Assembly: GCF_029962835.1 (NCBI RefSeq)
Contig: NC_080588.1
Span: 65,744,001-65,808,000 of the forward strand
Source: Magnolia sinica
Lineage: Eukaryota; Streptophyta; Magnoliopsida; Magnoliales; Magnoliaceae
Direction of reading: 5' to 3'
DNA length: 64,000 nucleotides
The translations under genes were made by a program, and so were the position numbers. The notes below the pieces were generated by a model. The model saw only the letters and a list, made by a program, of their open reading frames with translations, had not been told where the DNA came from and did no database searches. Positions 24,824 through 37,104 of the stretch are shown in pieces (the stretch's first letter is position 1; each line of letters begins with the position of its first letter).

Positions 24824-26491
24824 ATGAGAACGCGATTACAGGGCCACCGGCCAAAATCTCTCACCCGTAACCCACCTAACACCCGCCGACGAGGGGCGAC
24901 CGGAACAAGCAACAATCAGCGAGGTCGCGACGATGGGCGGTTGGACAAGGAGGTTCAAGAAATCCGCTCCGATATGAATATGATGAAGCAGATGCTGGAA
25001 CGAATGTATCAGCAGCAAATGCAACCACTCCCTCCTCAAGGGGAGACGCACGCGCTCCAGCTACGGCTACGGCGGTTGATCCTCAACCTCCCGCGCCGCA
25101 GTCTGTCCGCCCAAGCCAACCCCAAGGCGGATCAGAACCATCTCCGGCGCAGTCAGCCAACGCTTCCCTGCCCCCGACCGATCTTCGGCACGAAATAGAG
25201 CGAAGAAGGCGCAATCGCCCTTCCATGGAAGGCACGGCAGAAAGCAGCGAACCTTGGAAAGCCGACATTCAAAATTTCAAAAAAGAAGTGCGGGAAGAGA
25301 TGGCAAAAGAGATGGCGGACATAAAGCACGGCCGGAATGTATATTCAACCGGGTCCGAAGCGAAAGCGTCCCCCTTTGTGGACTCGGTACTGAAGGCCCG
25401 ATTGCCCGAAAGGTTTCGATTACCTCAAATCACTCCTTTCACCGGCAAGACCGACCCGACCGAGCATATTGAGTGCTTTAGAACTTATATGGAACTCCAC
25501 GATGCCTCGGATGCAGTAATGTGTCGGGCCTTTTCTCTTACGTTGACTGATGTAGCTCGACTGTGGTTCAAACAGCTGAAACCAAAGTCCATCAGTTCAT
25601 TCGTTGAGCTGAGCGACGCCTTCCTCACCAACTTCATCGGCGGAAAGAAGAAATTGAAGCCCCCTGCACATCTGAATAACGTAGTTCAAAAGCAGGGAGA
25701 GCTACTGAAAGATTATATCAAGCGTTTTAATTTCGAATCCCTTCAGGTTCTAAAACATTCAGAAGAAACGGCCCTCAATGCGCTCATGCAAGGAGTTAGG
25801 GATAAGCCATTCCTGATCTCTAGACAAAACTCCGCCCGATACTCGGGCAGAGTTTATGGCACGATCCGATAAATATGCCAACGCCGAGGAAGCGCGAATC
25901 CGGCGTGAAACTAAAACCTCGGCCAAAGAGTCGGCCAAAAAAGAAGCCGACTCGGCCGGAGGAAGGAAACGCAAAGAGGATCAAGCACGTGACGAGCGAA
26001 GGTCAGGAAAACGGCCGGATCGAAAATTTTCCACATATACTCCCCGGAATAAGACTCGGGAAGAGGTGCTGAAAATAAAAAACGAAGGCTTTGTTAGGTG
26101 GCCCAAGCTCAGGAGTAATCCTAATCGGCGGGACAAGGATAAACGCCATTATCACCGCGATCACGGGCATAACACAAGTGATTGGTCACTTAAAAGAAGA
26201 GATCGAACGACTCATAAAAGACGGCCGACTCAGAAGGTCAAAGCTGGGGCATTCGAGGCGCGCCCGACCGAGAGTCAGCCAATGGAAGAAATCCGGACGA
26301 TTATCGGCCGTCCACAATGTGGGGGCGACTCAAACAACGCGCGAAGGAATCAAGCACGAAAACTTAGTCAGCCTCAGTCCGAGCTCATGATTATAGATCG
26401 GCCATCAAAGGAAAAGAAAAGAGAAAGATATTGCATATCGTTCACTGAGGAAGACGCCCGAGGTATCTACACCCCCACGATGACGCTTTGA
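24824..26491 (+). pseudogene. gag region of the retrotransposon (broken)
   Basis: The N-terminal part (24824-25198) is basic with a coiled-coil-like stretch around MMKQMLERMYQQQMQ. The frame then shifts to 25225-25872, which carries the retrotransposon gag capsid signature (RFRLPQITPFTGKTDPTEHI, ARLWFKQLKP, LKDYIKRF). It shifts again to a Lys/Arg-rich part 25856-26491. The zinc knuckle near 26150-26180 is degenerate: Tyr and Trp stand where Cys is expected around HRDHGH, and another frame shift follows it. No intact Gag can be made. The gag product would form the virus-like particle. Confidence 0.85.
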
Positions 26492-26640
26492 TTGTCACCC
26501 TGACTATCGCTAACCGAAAAGTGTTTCGGATACTCGTCGATACGGGGTCATCTGCAGACGTGTTATTTACCCAGGCGTTCGACAAAATGGGGATCGAACG
26601 ATCCACACTGCGCCAGTTCGGACCCCGTTGATCGATTTTT
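26486..26640 (+). pseudogene. Aspartic protease remnant of the retrotransposon
   Basis: The retropepsin active-site signature [13 protein letters not shown] is readable at about 26530-26570, after TIANRKVF. The frame stops soon after (about 26628) and continues in another frame that ends near 27146. Family role: cleavage of the Gag-Pol polyprotein. Confidence 0.75.
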
Positions 26641-27159
26641 CCGGAGGACAGGTGCTACCTGAAGGGATTGTCTCGTTACCACTCACTGCCGGTAGTGCCC
26701 CATGTCAGACGACGATGATGATTGAATTCTTGGTCGTCGATCAACCCTCAGTATACAACGCAATACTCGGCCGACCTTCATTGAGTCTCCTCCAGGCCGT
26801 GGTATCCATACCATCTTTCAATGAAATTCCCGACCGAGTCGGGATTGTCAAAGGAGACCAGCAGGATGCGAGGCGATGTTACATGATAGCCGTAAAAGGA
26901 GCCGCCGACAAAAGTCCGACCAACATATTAACAATCGAATCGTTGGACCCTCGAGCGAGAATTATGAACGAGGACGGCCGGTCGAGGATCTTGTCTCGGG
27001 CCCCTTGGTCGAGACAGATGGATCCAAGATGGTCGAATTGGCTGCTCTCCCCCTTTAAAGAAAAGCTAATAGCCCCGCTCCGAGGTACGCCGACGCCTTT
27101 GCCTGGGGTCATGAAGATATGCCCGGAATCGACCCCTCCGTGGTGACTCACCGACTAAC

Positions 27160-27860
27160 ATCGAAGAGCTACGCCGATCCGAGGCGGCGACCGCCGGCCC
27201 CGAACGATACGCTATCATCGAAGAAGAAGTCAACAACCTCCTCCAGGCTAATTTAGAAGAAATACACTATCCCGAGTGGGTCGCGAATGTCGTGCTTGTA
27301 AAGAAATCCAACGGAAAGTGGCGAGTCAGTGTAGATTAAATAAAGCCTGCCCCAAGGATAGCTTTCCGCTTCCGAGGATAGACCCGCTAGTAATAGCCGG
27401 ACATGAGCTCCTTAGCTTCATGGATGCATATTCGGATATAATCAAATTGTAATGCATCAAACAGATAAATCAAAACCTACCTTGTCCCCGACAAAGGCCT
27501 TTATTGTTCCCGAGTGATGCCATTCTGAAGAATGCCGGCGCAACTTATCAAAGGTTAGTTAACAAAATCTTTGCTCGGCTTATAAAGCCGAACCATGGAA
27601 GTATACATCGACGACATGCTCGTCAAAAGACACGCGGCGGATCATGTGAATAATTTGGAAGAAATGTTTCTAATCCTACAAGTTCCTGATGAAGCTAAAT
27701 TCAAGTAAATGTGCTTTTGGAGTAGGCTGAAATTCCTCGGTTTCTTGGTCAGAGGAATAGAGGCAAACCCCGAGAAGATAAAGGCTCTGATTGATATGGA
27801 ATCCCCAAAACCATTAAGGACGTCCAAAGGTTGGCCGGACGAGTCGCAGCACTTAATCGG
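27160..27860 (+). pseudogene. Reverse transcriptase remnant
   Basis: The start of the RT domain is seen (EWVANVVLVKKSNGKWRV), followed by in-frame stops and shifts. The catalytic YIDD box is at 27604-27615 (context VYIDDMLVK), then FLGFLV near 27735. At least four stop codons or shifts lie between these motifs, so the enzyme is dead. Confidence 0.8.
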
Positions 27861-28715
27861 CTCCTGTACGGATTAATGTCTCCCTTTCTTCAAACAATTG
27901 AAAGGAAGACAAGCGTTGGGTTGGACGGAAGAGTGTGAAGCAGCATTCCAGCAATTAAAATCATATCTCGGTTCTGCACCTCTCTAATCAAAACCCGAAC
28001 CAGGGGAGTCGTTGCTCCTCTCCCTAGCCGTGTCCGAGGCAGCGGTTAGCTCGGCTGTGATACGAGAATCAGAAGGAAAGCAACTGCCGTATTGCCAGCA
28101 GAAAAGAGATACCCAAGCTTGGAAAAAGTGGCCTTGGCTTTAATAACTTCCTCTCGGGGGCTTAGGCCGTATTTCCATGCCCACACCATCATTGTAATGA
28201 CCGACCTTCCGCTTCCCCAGGTACTGCTTCCTACCGACTCACCAAATGGGCTATCGAGCGGAGTGAGTTTGATATTCAATACCGACCAAAGGCAACAATC
28301 AGCGCCGAGGGAACGTCTTCAACCGAACTTTCGGTAAATGATACACAAGGACGGTGCAGTTCCGACCTCAACCGCTCCCCCTTGTCCTATTCCGTGGAAT
28401 CGATGTCGACGGTTCTTCCAACTCGAAGGCAATTTTGCGATTATTATATACAGGATGCCTTACGACTTGGATTCCAAGCGCGAACAATACGGCGGAATAT
28501 GAAGCGTTGTTACTCGGCCTCCGACTCGCCGCAGCATGGAGGTCACGCACCTAAGTTTTTCATTTTGGTTTTAACTTTGGTATACCCTAAAAGACCAAAG
28601 GGCATACATGCGAAAGCAAAGGAACTTATCAACGGATTTCAACTCTGTCGTGTCACTCGGATTCGCACGGAAAACAACAAAGCCGATTTGTTAGCAAAGC
28701 TCGCCTCCGCTAGAT
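27861..28715 (+). pseudogene. RNase H remnants, including an archaeal-like second RNase H
   Basis: SAVIRESEGKQLP near 28050 belongs to the RT-linked RNase H. A second module follows: DVDGSSN at 28397-28417, NNTAEYEALLLGLRLA near 28490-28535 and ENNKADLLAKLASA near 28670-28712, matching acidic catalytic positions of an archaeal-type RNase H known in Tat elements. Frame breaks separate the motifs. Confidence 0.7.
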
Positions 28716-28799
28716 GAGATACCCCGGTCCGTCCCTGTCGAATACGTTGACAAGCCAAGCATAGATGAACCAATTAGCGAGGCCGTCAATACAATCGAC

Positions 28800-30001
28800 T
28801 CGGAACCTTCCTGGATTGATCCAATCCGCCAATACCTTGACGAAGGAAAGTTGCCCGAGGATCATGCCGAGGCTCGACGAATTAAGATTCGAGCCTCCCG
28901 TTATACCATATTCAACGGAACCCTCTACAAGAAAGGTTACTACGCCCCGTTGCTGCGGTGCCTCAAACCCAACGAGGCAAACTATGTGTTACGGGAAATT
29001 CATGAAGGAATCTGCGGAAACCACAGGGCGATCTCTCGCCACAAGGTCCTACGACAGGGATACTACCGGCCCACTATCCAACACGACGCTTGCGAGCTCG
29101 TCAAAAATGCGACAAATGCCAACGGTTCGCAATTCCGAGGCAAGCGCCCGAAGCACTAACGCCGATGACCGGTCCCTGGCCGCACAGTGGGGCGTTGACA
29201 TCATAGGACCGCTCCCTATGGGAAAAGGTCACTTTGTTATCGTAGCAGGGGACTATTTCACAAAGTGGGCCGAGGCGAACCATTAGCTAAAATAACCGAG
29301 CGAAGATCACCGAATTTGTATGGAAAAACATTATCTGCCGATTCGGTGTACCCCGTACCATTATTACAGAAAATGGAAGGCAATTTGATAATAGAAGCTT
29401 TCGCGGGATGTGCGACAACCTCGGATCAGAAACGTTTATTCTTCGCCTCATCATCCTCAAACCAACGGACAAGTTGAAGGGTTAAAAGATTATCAAGCAA
29501 CATCTTCGGACCAAGCTTGGCCGGGCCAAAGGAGAATGGGCCAAGAGCTCCCTAAAATTCTTTGGGCTTACCGAACCACAGCTCGAACCGCGGGAGACTC
29601 CGTTTTCACTAGCTTATGGCTCGGAAGCCGTCACTCCCGTTGAAATCGGATTACCTTCGGCTCGAATCACCACATTCAATGCAGAAGCAAACGAAGAACT
29701 CCTTGCACTCGGACTCGACCTTCTGGACAAACAAAGAGAAGTGGCACGGCTGCGCACGGAGGCGCGGCAGCGACAAGTGGCTCGGTTCTACAATACCCGA
29801 GTTAGGATTAGAAGATTTCGAATGGGAGATATGGTTCTTCGGAAAGTGTTTTCTAACACCAAGGAATTTGGGTCGGGTACACTGGGACCCAATTGGGAAG
29901 GACCCTACTATTAGACCGGGAACGTATCAGCTGGAAGACCTAAACGGACAGTCGTTGCCTCACCCTTGGAACGCTGAACACCTCAAAGTCTACTATCCCT
30001 A
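28800..30001 (+). pseudogene. Integrase remnant
   Basis: The N-terminal zinc-binding part (YVLREIHEGICGNH, about 28983-29022) is followed by a frame shift through the CxxC pair. The core start WGVDIIGPLPMGKGHF is at about 29188-29235, then LPKILWAYRTTARTAGDS near 29550-29595. The C-terminal part carries FRMGDMVLRKVF near 29818 and ends PWNAEHLKVYYP before a stop at 30001. Domains are in normal order but in several frames. Confidence 0.8.
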
Positions 30002-30162
30002 GTTCTATATTCAACGATTAAAGACTCTGAACCAAGAAAGGATAAAGCCAAGTCAAATAAGATAAGCATTTCTCTTTCATTCATCAAAACATATGTAAGT
30101 ACAAAGCAAGCGAATACATCAAAGCAAAAAAAATATATGTCCAAGGGCCCCGGTAACGGTCC

Positions 30163-32297
30163 TCATGCACCGGCCTCGTCCCCAACAGTATCTCCAGCAG
30201 TGGCGTCCGGGTTCTCGGATCCCGAGGCTGCTCCACCCTCGATTTCTGAAAGGTCAAGGTCAAGGAAGGATTTCTTTATGTCCTTGACGCATTCCAGATA
30301 TCCGCTTTGGAACAAGCGGTCCCTTTCATCCTCGAACTCCGCCGACTCGAGGAATGCTTGGACGGCTTGGTCCCTAGCCTTCTCGGCCTCCCGAGTCTTC
30401 TCGACGGCCTGCTGAATGTGCTCCGCCGCCTCAAGCTTAGCCCGAGCTAAGTCATCCGCGCACGAAGCATGGGCGAACTCGCCGATTCTCTTCTTCGCCT
30501 TTGGAGAGAAAGCGACCCCGGCGCTTCCCGTTCAGGGCTCTTCGGTGGAAGCCGCCCCCCTCGCGTCTTGGCGCTTTCCGGCAAGGGCCGCCGCCCGGAC
30601 GCCGACCCGGATCTCGGCCTCCTCGCGTCGGCCTAGAAGAGCCTGCAACCGATGAGTTGAGGATAGCTCCCGGCCTTGATCAAGCAAGGAGCGAGTTCAA
30701 AAAGCATCCTCGCTGGCGACGACGGGGCGTGGTAGAGTTTCACGAACTCTCTTTCACACCCATGGGCCCGGGCCCAAGGAACCATCCCCGACACCACTTG
30801 CTGCAGGATTGACGGCCCCTCCTGGTTCGTCTCTTCCCCTCGGGAGGACGCGGTCCTCGTCTCTCCCTCCCCCCTGGAGGACGCGGCCCCGGTCTCTTCC
30901 TCCCGACTCGGAACATCCGTCTCAACGCGTGCCGAGTCAGGAGCCAGCAATCGCCGTCTCTTCCGCCCTTTCGTCCGGGTCGGGAATCACGACGACGGAA
31001 GGAGCAGAAGAGCTCGCTGGCTCTTTCTCCTTCCGCAGCACACTTTGCCTTTTCGGGGGCCGAGGCTCCGAAAGAAGAACCGACCGCGGAGGAGCCTTCA
31101 ACCTCGTAACTGGCCTGAGGGCAGGACGAGCTCCAGTCATCTCCGGTTCAGGGACAATCCTGAGGTTGGGACGAGCTTCGGGCAGATCTAAAAAAAAAAA
31201 TAATAATAATAATATAGGAGTAAGTCGGTGGAAATTTGAAAATTCAGAAGATTCATTCTTAATTACCTGTAACTTCCGAGTCCAGACCTGCAAGGTGAAG
31301 GCGCTCCGGCTGTAGAAGCACCTTCCAAGACCTGTCCCTCGGATCCAACGACTTCAACTCTTTGATCCGAGCCGAGGCAATGTTGCCGAGCTTCGGCTTC
31401 TTCTTCGGAATATAACATAACCTCAATATTACAAAAAAAAAAAAGGGGGCGAGGGGAGAGAAGACCCAAGTCACGCTCTTTGAACGCCCGAGGACACGAG
31501 CCTCGCAGACCCGGACTCATCCGTTCCCACGACCACATGCCCAAAACCAACGCTCTCTCCTGTTTGTTGGAAGTGGGAGGGTCGGTTATCGGGGAACCGC
31601 CTCCGCCTCGCCAAGCCGCGAAGGAAGCCAGGGTAGTTCGGATTTACTCGCACTTGATACAGGTGGAGAAATTCGTCGACTGTTCTTCCATCTCACCACA
31701 ACACCGCACATCCGAGTAAGTTCCTCCACCCATTCGGGACTATCTGCCCGGGAATCTGAATGCGAGACAAAACTCCCGGACGATGGCCTGAAGGGGGAGA
31801 CGCAAGCCGCATTGCATCGACACTTGGTAAATCGCGATCGCCCCAGCAGGAGGAGCAAGTCATTTGGGCGGGGGAGATAGGTGATGACCGACTCGGGAAT
31901 ATGATACCCGACTCGGATTCTTTCCCAAGTCCGCTCGCAAGACCGAGGAACCGACCCTTAAATCTTCCCCGATCCTTCTTCTTGACTCGGGCGCCGATTC
32001 ACCAACAGGACGGGATCGGGGTTCCTTCTGATTAAAATTTCATCTTCTTCCTCCTCATTTTCCTTCCAAGCTAGCTTCCGGGCGGGTTAATAGAGACGAC
32101 CCGCCCCGAGAAGGAACGACGGAAGCAGGGCGCTCCGCCGGAGTTTCTGTGACTCTCTCAGATAGAAACGCAGCGTTGGCATCCACTGCTATCTCCGTCA
32201 GTAAGGAAGGCGATTCCGCAACATTCCAAAAACGTTGCGCTTCGCCTTCGTCTCCGGAAGCTCCCCTCTGGGGACTTCGAGAACCCCTATCCGCCAT
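30163..32297 (-). pseudogene. Antisense additional ORF (aORF) between integrase and 3' LTR, frame-broken
   Basis: Read on the minus strand from ATG at 32297 (MADRGSRSPQRGASGDEGEA). It continues in shifting frames through YHIPESVITYLPRPND (about 31910-31860), MQCGLRLPLQAIVREFC and IVPNGWRN (about 31820-31735). It closes with a charged, helix-prone stretch (KTREAEKARDQAVQAFLE, FEDERDRLFQSGYLE) before TGA at 30165-30163. Antisense ORFs with a plant transposon-like domain and a coiled-coil tail at this site are known in the Tat clade; their function is not established. This copy has several frame breaks. Confidence 0.7.
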
Positions 32298-32767
32298 TAT
32301 TATCTAATAAAGAGGAAGAAGAAACTCACCGGAGGGAGAAAGGAAAACGGAAATGGCGGAAGGAAGCGCTGACGGTTAAGAGAGAGGAAAGGAAGAAGAT
32401 GAAAGACTGAAAAGGCTCCAAAGGGAATGAAAAGTAGGAATGACAATAGAAGTTCAAAATGCGGAACCCCCACCAATTTATAAGGTTGCCATACGGCGGA
32501 AGTAATTAATGAGAAAATGATTCGACGCCTGCATCGATTCCCCCACTCGACACGTGGCGCTCGTCGACTGACGGTAATAATGTCCTTGCTACGTGTCCAA
32601 CCCTCATTGGCGGGATGAGCGACTTGACGGCTGATGGCGCATGAGATGTCAGGAACCGAACCGCCTCTCGTCAGAGGCGGCATGGAACGCATTAAATGAC
32701 CACCTGCTGTCTCGGACTGGGTTATGAACCGACTCAAAACTCGCTACTCCTAGGTGTCATATGAAAC

Positions 32768-32788
32768 ACACGGAGTAGGGGGGCTTAC
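32768..32788 (+). other. Polypurine tract region before the 3' LTR
   Basis: cacggagtaggggggcttac immediately precedes the 3' LTR. The purine run ggagtagggggg is a plausible plus-strand primer, although it is separated from the LTR by cttac. Confidence 0.5.
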
Positions 32789-33327
32789 TGTTGGGGGCAA
32801 AAAATACAAGTCCGAAGACTCGGACTTAATGCCTCGGGTCACCGAAGGATGTGTCAAATCCGAGGCATGATTCGCTAAACCGAGACAAAGGTTGAGTCGG
32901 TTCGGACGACTCATCAGCGTTCCGGGCATGCATCGGGCGGACCACCTTGCCAGATCGACCGTCGCGAGGTCGGGCCTCATCCCGGATATTTTGGGATAAG
33001 ATCTCCGACCCCGAAGCTCACGGGATCGGATGAAAGCTCAAGATGGGCACGATCCTATCTCCGTGATACCAGGAGAAGATCCCGCGCTTAATATCAGGAG
33101 GAAAATCCTTGTGCGACTAAGGCCCCAGCAGCTATAAAAGAAGGATCCCTGACACCTTGAGAGGTACGAAAAAATTCCTTCTAAAAACCTTTCAATACAT
33201 TTAGACCCAGAGTCCAGGCCTGACTTTGGCATCGGAGGGTCCCCTGCTCGAGCCAGGATCTCCTTTGTCCTCTTTCTGTGCAGGCATACAAGGGTCTAGG
33301 AGGACGAACCAGACATTTGCATCAACA
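32789..33327 (+). repeat. 3' LTR
   Basis: 539 bp, same ends as the 5' LTR. Differences from it: C/T at the 'cgcgctcaa' site, T/C beside the TATA box, T/G after ggatccct, and T/C plus G/A near the 3' third. It is followed by catac, the target duplication. Confidence 0.95.
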
Positions 33328-33565
33328 CATACCTTCCTTGCCACCGGCCACACTTTGTTAAGTCATTTCATTAAACACTTAGTGAGCAACATCGATATCA
33401 AAGTCACTGAGTCACCAAATTGGTTCGATCCGGGTGGAGTAGAGCTCGAACTCGGTTCAAAATTTTTTCTAGCTCAACTCAGCTTGAACTCAATTTCGAA
33501 CCGAGTTGAATCAAGCTTTTTCGAGTTGAGTCGAGAGAGCTAACTCGGTTCATGTACCTATACTT

Positions 33566-34555
33566 GAATCTATCGGTTCAATCATGGACCCCATTGTAAC
33601 ATGGCCCGAAATTTACATTCCTTTAACCATCGAATTATTTTCTAACATGGCACTAGCCTCGAAAAGGGGTGGAAAATATTTTCTTCCTCCGTAGAATATT
33701 ATTGAAAACTGGGTCCCAACGCCCAAGCACTGTGAGGCCATCATGATGTTTGTGTTATTGCAGGGATTCCCATAATCCCAAGATCGGTAGGGTCCACTAT
33801 AATTATTATGTTATATCTGCTCGGTCCATCCGTTTCACTTAGCTCATTTTAGGACTTAGATCTAAATTACTCGGGTGTTTGATTTTTCACATATACTTTT
33901 AAATGGATAATGATTATTTACACTTGTAATTTTAGCATCCTTTTTAGTGTGACATTGTTAGGCCTGCAATTTTAACCTATTCCCTCGTTATGAGGAAAAC
34001 ATAAAACCATTGAACCCATTGTGATTATGCGACTTATCCACACCACCCTCCCTTCCGCAAGATCATTTAGGACATGAGCTAAAAAATGAGGCTGATCCAA
34101 AATTCAAGTGGACCACACCATAGGTAACTCTCTCCTTTGAACACCTATAGTTGGAAACTTTTTAAAGTCCTTTGAAATTTTGGATCAAGCTGATACTTGT
34201 GTTTTCCCTTTTATCCACATCAAGTTAAATGACAAACATACATCATGCTGGACCTTAGGAAGAAAATAGCTTTCACTCATGTACATCATTAGGACTACCT
34301 TATGGTATGGCCCACTTAAGCTTTCGTTCTAACTCATTCTTTAGCTTATGTCCTAAAATATTCCAGTAAAATAAATGGACAACATGGATAAGTTGCATGC
34401 ATCATGGTGGATAAGTTGCATACACTACAAATTTAAGTAAACTCTTTTCGAACCTATTTTCAAGGGGGGAAATGCTCACTGATTTCTATATCTCAACAAA
34501 CATGCATAAAAAGTAATATTGACCGGTATATTAATAGGGAGATTTGAAAATTCTA
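33566..34555. other. Intergenic; degenerate foldback element at about 34010-34430
   Basis: Core phrases 'attcaagtggaccacacca', 'ttttggatcaagctgatac' and a right end repeated twice (atcatggtggataagttgca-like). No gene was seen. Confidence 0.45.
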
Positions 34556-35125
34556 GGGATCGTTTGGCATCGTGGATTGGAGGGGATTTGAGGGGGTTTC
34601 AAATCCTTTAGTTGTTTGGCAACATAAAGTAAATGGGGATTTCAAATCCAGGGGGTTTGCAATCCACAATGAGAACTTGGATTACACCTAAAATTATTTC
34701 AATAGTTGCAAGTGTCACAGGTGTATCACTATACAATATCATTCTATCAGGCACATGACCCACTAATGATGATCAGCACTGTCCAAACATTGTCCAGCAC
34801 CGTTCAAACATTGTCCATGTAAATCAACGATTAAAAATTGTTGGTTAGTCACTCAAACATGATTTTGTGCTTGTGGCCCATCCGAGACTTGGAATTTCAT
34901 CATTTTCTAGCAAAGCATATATTTCAGCAGGCTTATTACCATTATGTCAAAAATTACGTATCTCACTAATTAGAGATATTAAAGTTGATTTAGTAATTAA
35001 ATTCAAACCCTATAAATATACCATGCATAGGTACTTTTGGATTAAAGTTAATTCACTCTCCGTGGTGCCAAACACACAGGGAGGATTTCCAATCCTGGGG
35101 GTTCCAAATGCTCCCAAACAGGCCC
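34556..35125. mobile_element. Tourist-like MITE, about 570 bp
   Basis: The left end gggatcgtttggca and right end tcccaaacaggccc are imperfect inverted repeats. Inner inverted similarity is also seen (gggatttcaaatccaggggg against gatttccaatcctgggggtt). Flanking trinucleotides cta/taa suit the 3-bp TWA target of PIF/Harbinger elements, but imperfectly. Confidence 0.55.
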
Positions 35126-37104
35126 TAATACCCCTTAAAGAAATCCAATACTTAAGTGAGTCACGAGGAAGTAATTGGTGCATGGGAATGGAAACACACA
35201 CCCTTTGAATCTTTTTGAGCACAACAGTTATGTTTATAAGCCATTAAATGGGTTCATGAGGTGATTCCCACTTAGATATTGAGAAAAACACAAATATCAA
35301 CTTGATCCAAAACTTCCATGGCTTCAAGAAGGTTTCAAATGTGGGCATAGTTCCCATTGTTTCGTGTGGTTTGGCTTATTTGTTGTTTACAATGCTACAA
35401 GTGAAAATGCTTGGTGGTCTTAAATGACACATAATAGATATTTTTAAATAATAAAATTTACTAAAACCAATAAAGATGTCTAAATTAATTTAAACTCATG
35501 AACTACAGGGCTAGTTTTATTTAACTTAAATAAATGCTTTAAAATTAAAACATGACTCTTAAAATCTTAAAACAAATAAAAATAACAAATGTAAAAGCTA
35601 TTACAAAATTGTTAAATGAACAATTCCAACATTTGATGGTAAAGCTATAGTTGGAAAATTATAGTACGGGTTATATAGTTTTGCTCCATCGCAACCCTTC
35701 TGGATAAATTCATTTCCTAATGCTACATCAAATTTGGAGCTTGGAGCATTGACCTTCTCTTTTTTACAAATCATCCAATCTGAATTCCAATGCCATTTGT
35801 GTATACAGATGTGAACATAAGCCATTGCACACTTGATTCCCCACAATCTTTTTGTCCATTCAATGTGGGGAAAGGGGCCAGTGTGGCCCACCACTTGATT
35901 ATTTCTCCTTTCCACTCATTAGCTGAAATTGTAATTTCTAAGTTGGCCAACCATAAACTTGAAAAGGCACATGGACAGAATAGAAAGGACATTATGGTCT
36001 CTTTCAGGTGGACCAACAAATTATATATTATTGGTTGCGTATGGTGCTTGATGTTTTGGCTCATGAGAAAAATAGGAAGAATGATTAGATACAACCTTGT
36101 GGGCCCGTTGCATGTAGAATATCCTACCCGTACAAAAGGTTGGCTGCACAATAATGATCTATGAAAATCAGGATAATGCACAGATGGAGCAGATTAATAC
36201 AAAGAAAATATCAATGGACAGATAATGGTACGACTTAGTGTAATGATATGACTTAGTTTCTGAAGCTTGTGTTCGGATGTGAGCTCAAAAATGAGATAGA
36301 TCCAAAGCTCAGGTAGGCCACCCCACACGAAACAATGGAGATGGAAGACCTTCCTAAACCTCAATTGAGATAGAAGACCTTCCATAACTTCTATGAACTC
36401 TAGAAGGTTTCAACGGCAAGCATGCAGTCCCCATACCAGCCTAATCCTAATTTCTATGAGCTCGAGAAGGTTTCAGGGTAAGTATTCAGTCCCCATTTTT
36501 CTTCTGTGCTCCTCCTTGAATTTTGGATCTGTCTCATTTTTGGCTTACATCCTAACATTAGCTAGTAGAAACAATGAATAAAGTGAATGTCACGGAGATA
36601 TCACATTGAGATTTATGTATGAAACTCATGTCTTTTCATCCGTTGCCCGTTGAAGGAATTTTTCAATGTAATTGAAAGGAGGGCCATGGTTTAGTGTAGG
36701 CCAATTGGTTGGTCCATCCTATAATGGGTAGAAAATTCCCCTATGAGAGAATCTGAACCTTTCAGTTTATGGCCCATAGATGGACAGTTAAGAAGAGAAA
36801 AATCCAATGTTGACCACAGGATCTTCCAATCTATAAAATTTTCGGGACATGGTCATCTACAATGGGACTCAACAGATCAACTCTATAGAATCATAAACCC
36901 CACTTGTTAGAGCTGAAACCTCAAAACCCATATACAAACAAGTCATTTGATACTCTAGTAGAGCATGACACTTGATACTCATGCACTTAGAAATTATACA
37001 CTGGCATACGTCAACATAAATTAAAGCAATTAAATTATGGAACCTGCTTTGATTAAGTCCCTATTTCCTAATATGATTGGTCGAACAATCTTAACCTTTT
37101 GTTG
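35126..37104. other. Intergenic DNA, no gene supported
   Basis: Foldback-type words at 35220-35380. At 36340-36500 a duplicated phrase 'tctatgagctcgagaaggtt' / 'tctatgaactctagaaggtt' occurs. Frames at 35771-36181 on both strands overlap and show no domain. Confidence 0.4.

Larger units (their letters stand above)
24188..33327 (+). mobile_element. Complete Ty3/gypsy LTR retrotransposon, Tat-type, 9140 bp, coding region broken
   Basis: Two 539-bp LTRs in direct orientation, TSD catac on both sides (24183-24187, 33328-33332), a primer-binding-like site after the 5' LTR and a purine tract before the 3' LTR. Order: gag, protease, RT, RNase H (with a second, archaeal-like RNase H), integrase, then an antisense ORF. 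An ORF between integrase and 3' LTR and a second RNase H are established traits of the plant Tat clade. The frame is interrupted many times across gag-pol, so the copy cannot encode its own full polyprotein. Confidence 0.93.
23898..33565. mobile_element. Second copy of the 537-bp transposon, inverted, split by an LTR retrotransposon
   Basis: The left part 23898-24187 and right part 33333-33565 together (about 523 bp) align with the reverse complement of 22411-22947. Shared landmarks include aggtgtaca near the start, cttctaagtaacata in the middle and 'aaacacttagtgagcaacat' in the right half. No clear TSD remains. The retrotransposon sits in the AT-rich centre. Confidence 0.75.

Noticed and set aside
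30137..31315. Several plus-strand frames rich in Ser, Arg and Pro between integrase and 3' LTR
   Set aside because: They are shadows of the antisense ORF, which alone shows recognisable motifs.
24188..33327. Endogenous pararetrovirus
   Set aside because: Direct LTRs, TSD, an integrase and Tat-type domain order identify an LTR retrotransposon; no movement-protein or coat features were seen.
35771..36181. Mirror-image frames of 136 and 124 codons
   Set aside because: Both strands are open over the same stretch by chance; neither shows a domain or codon pattern.
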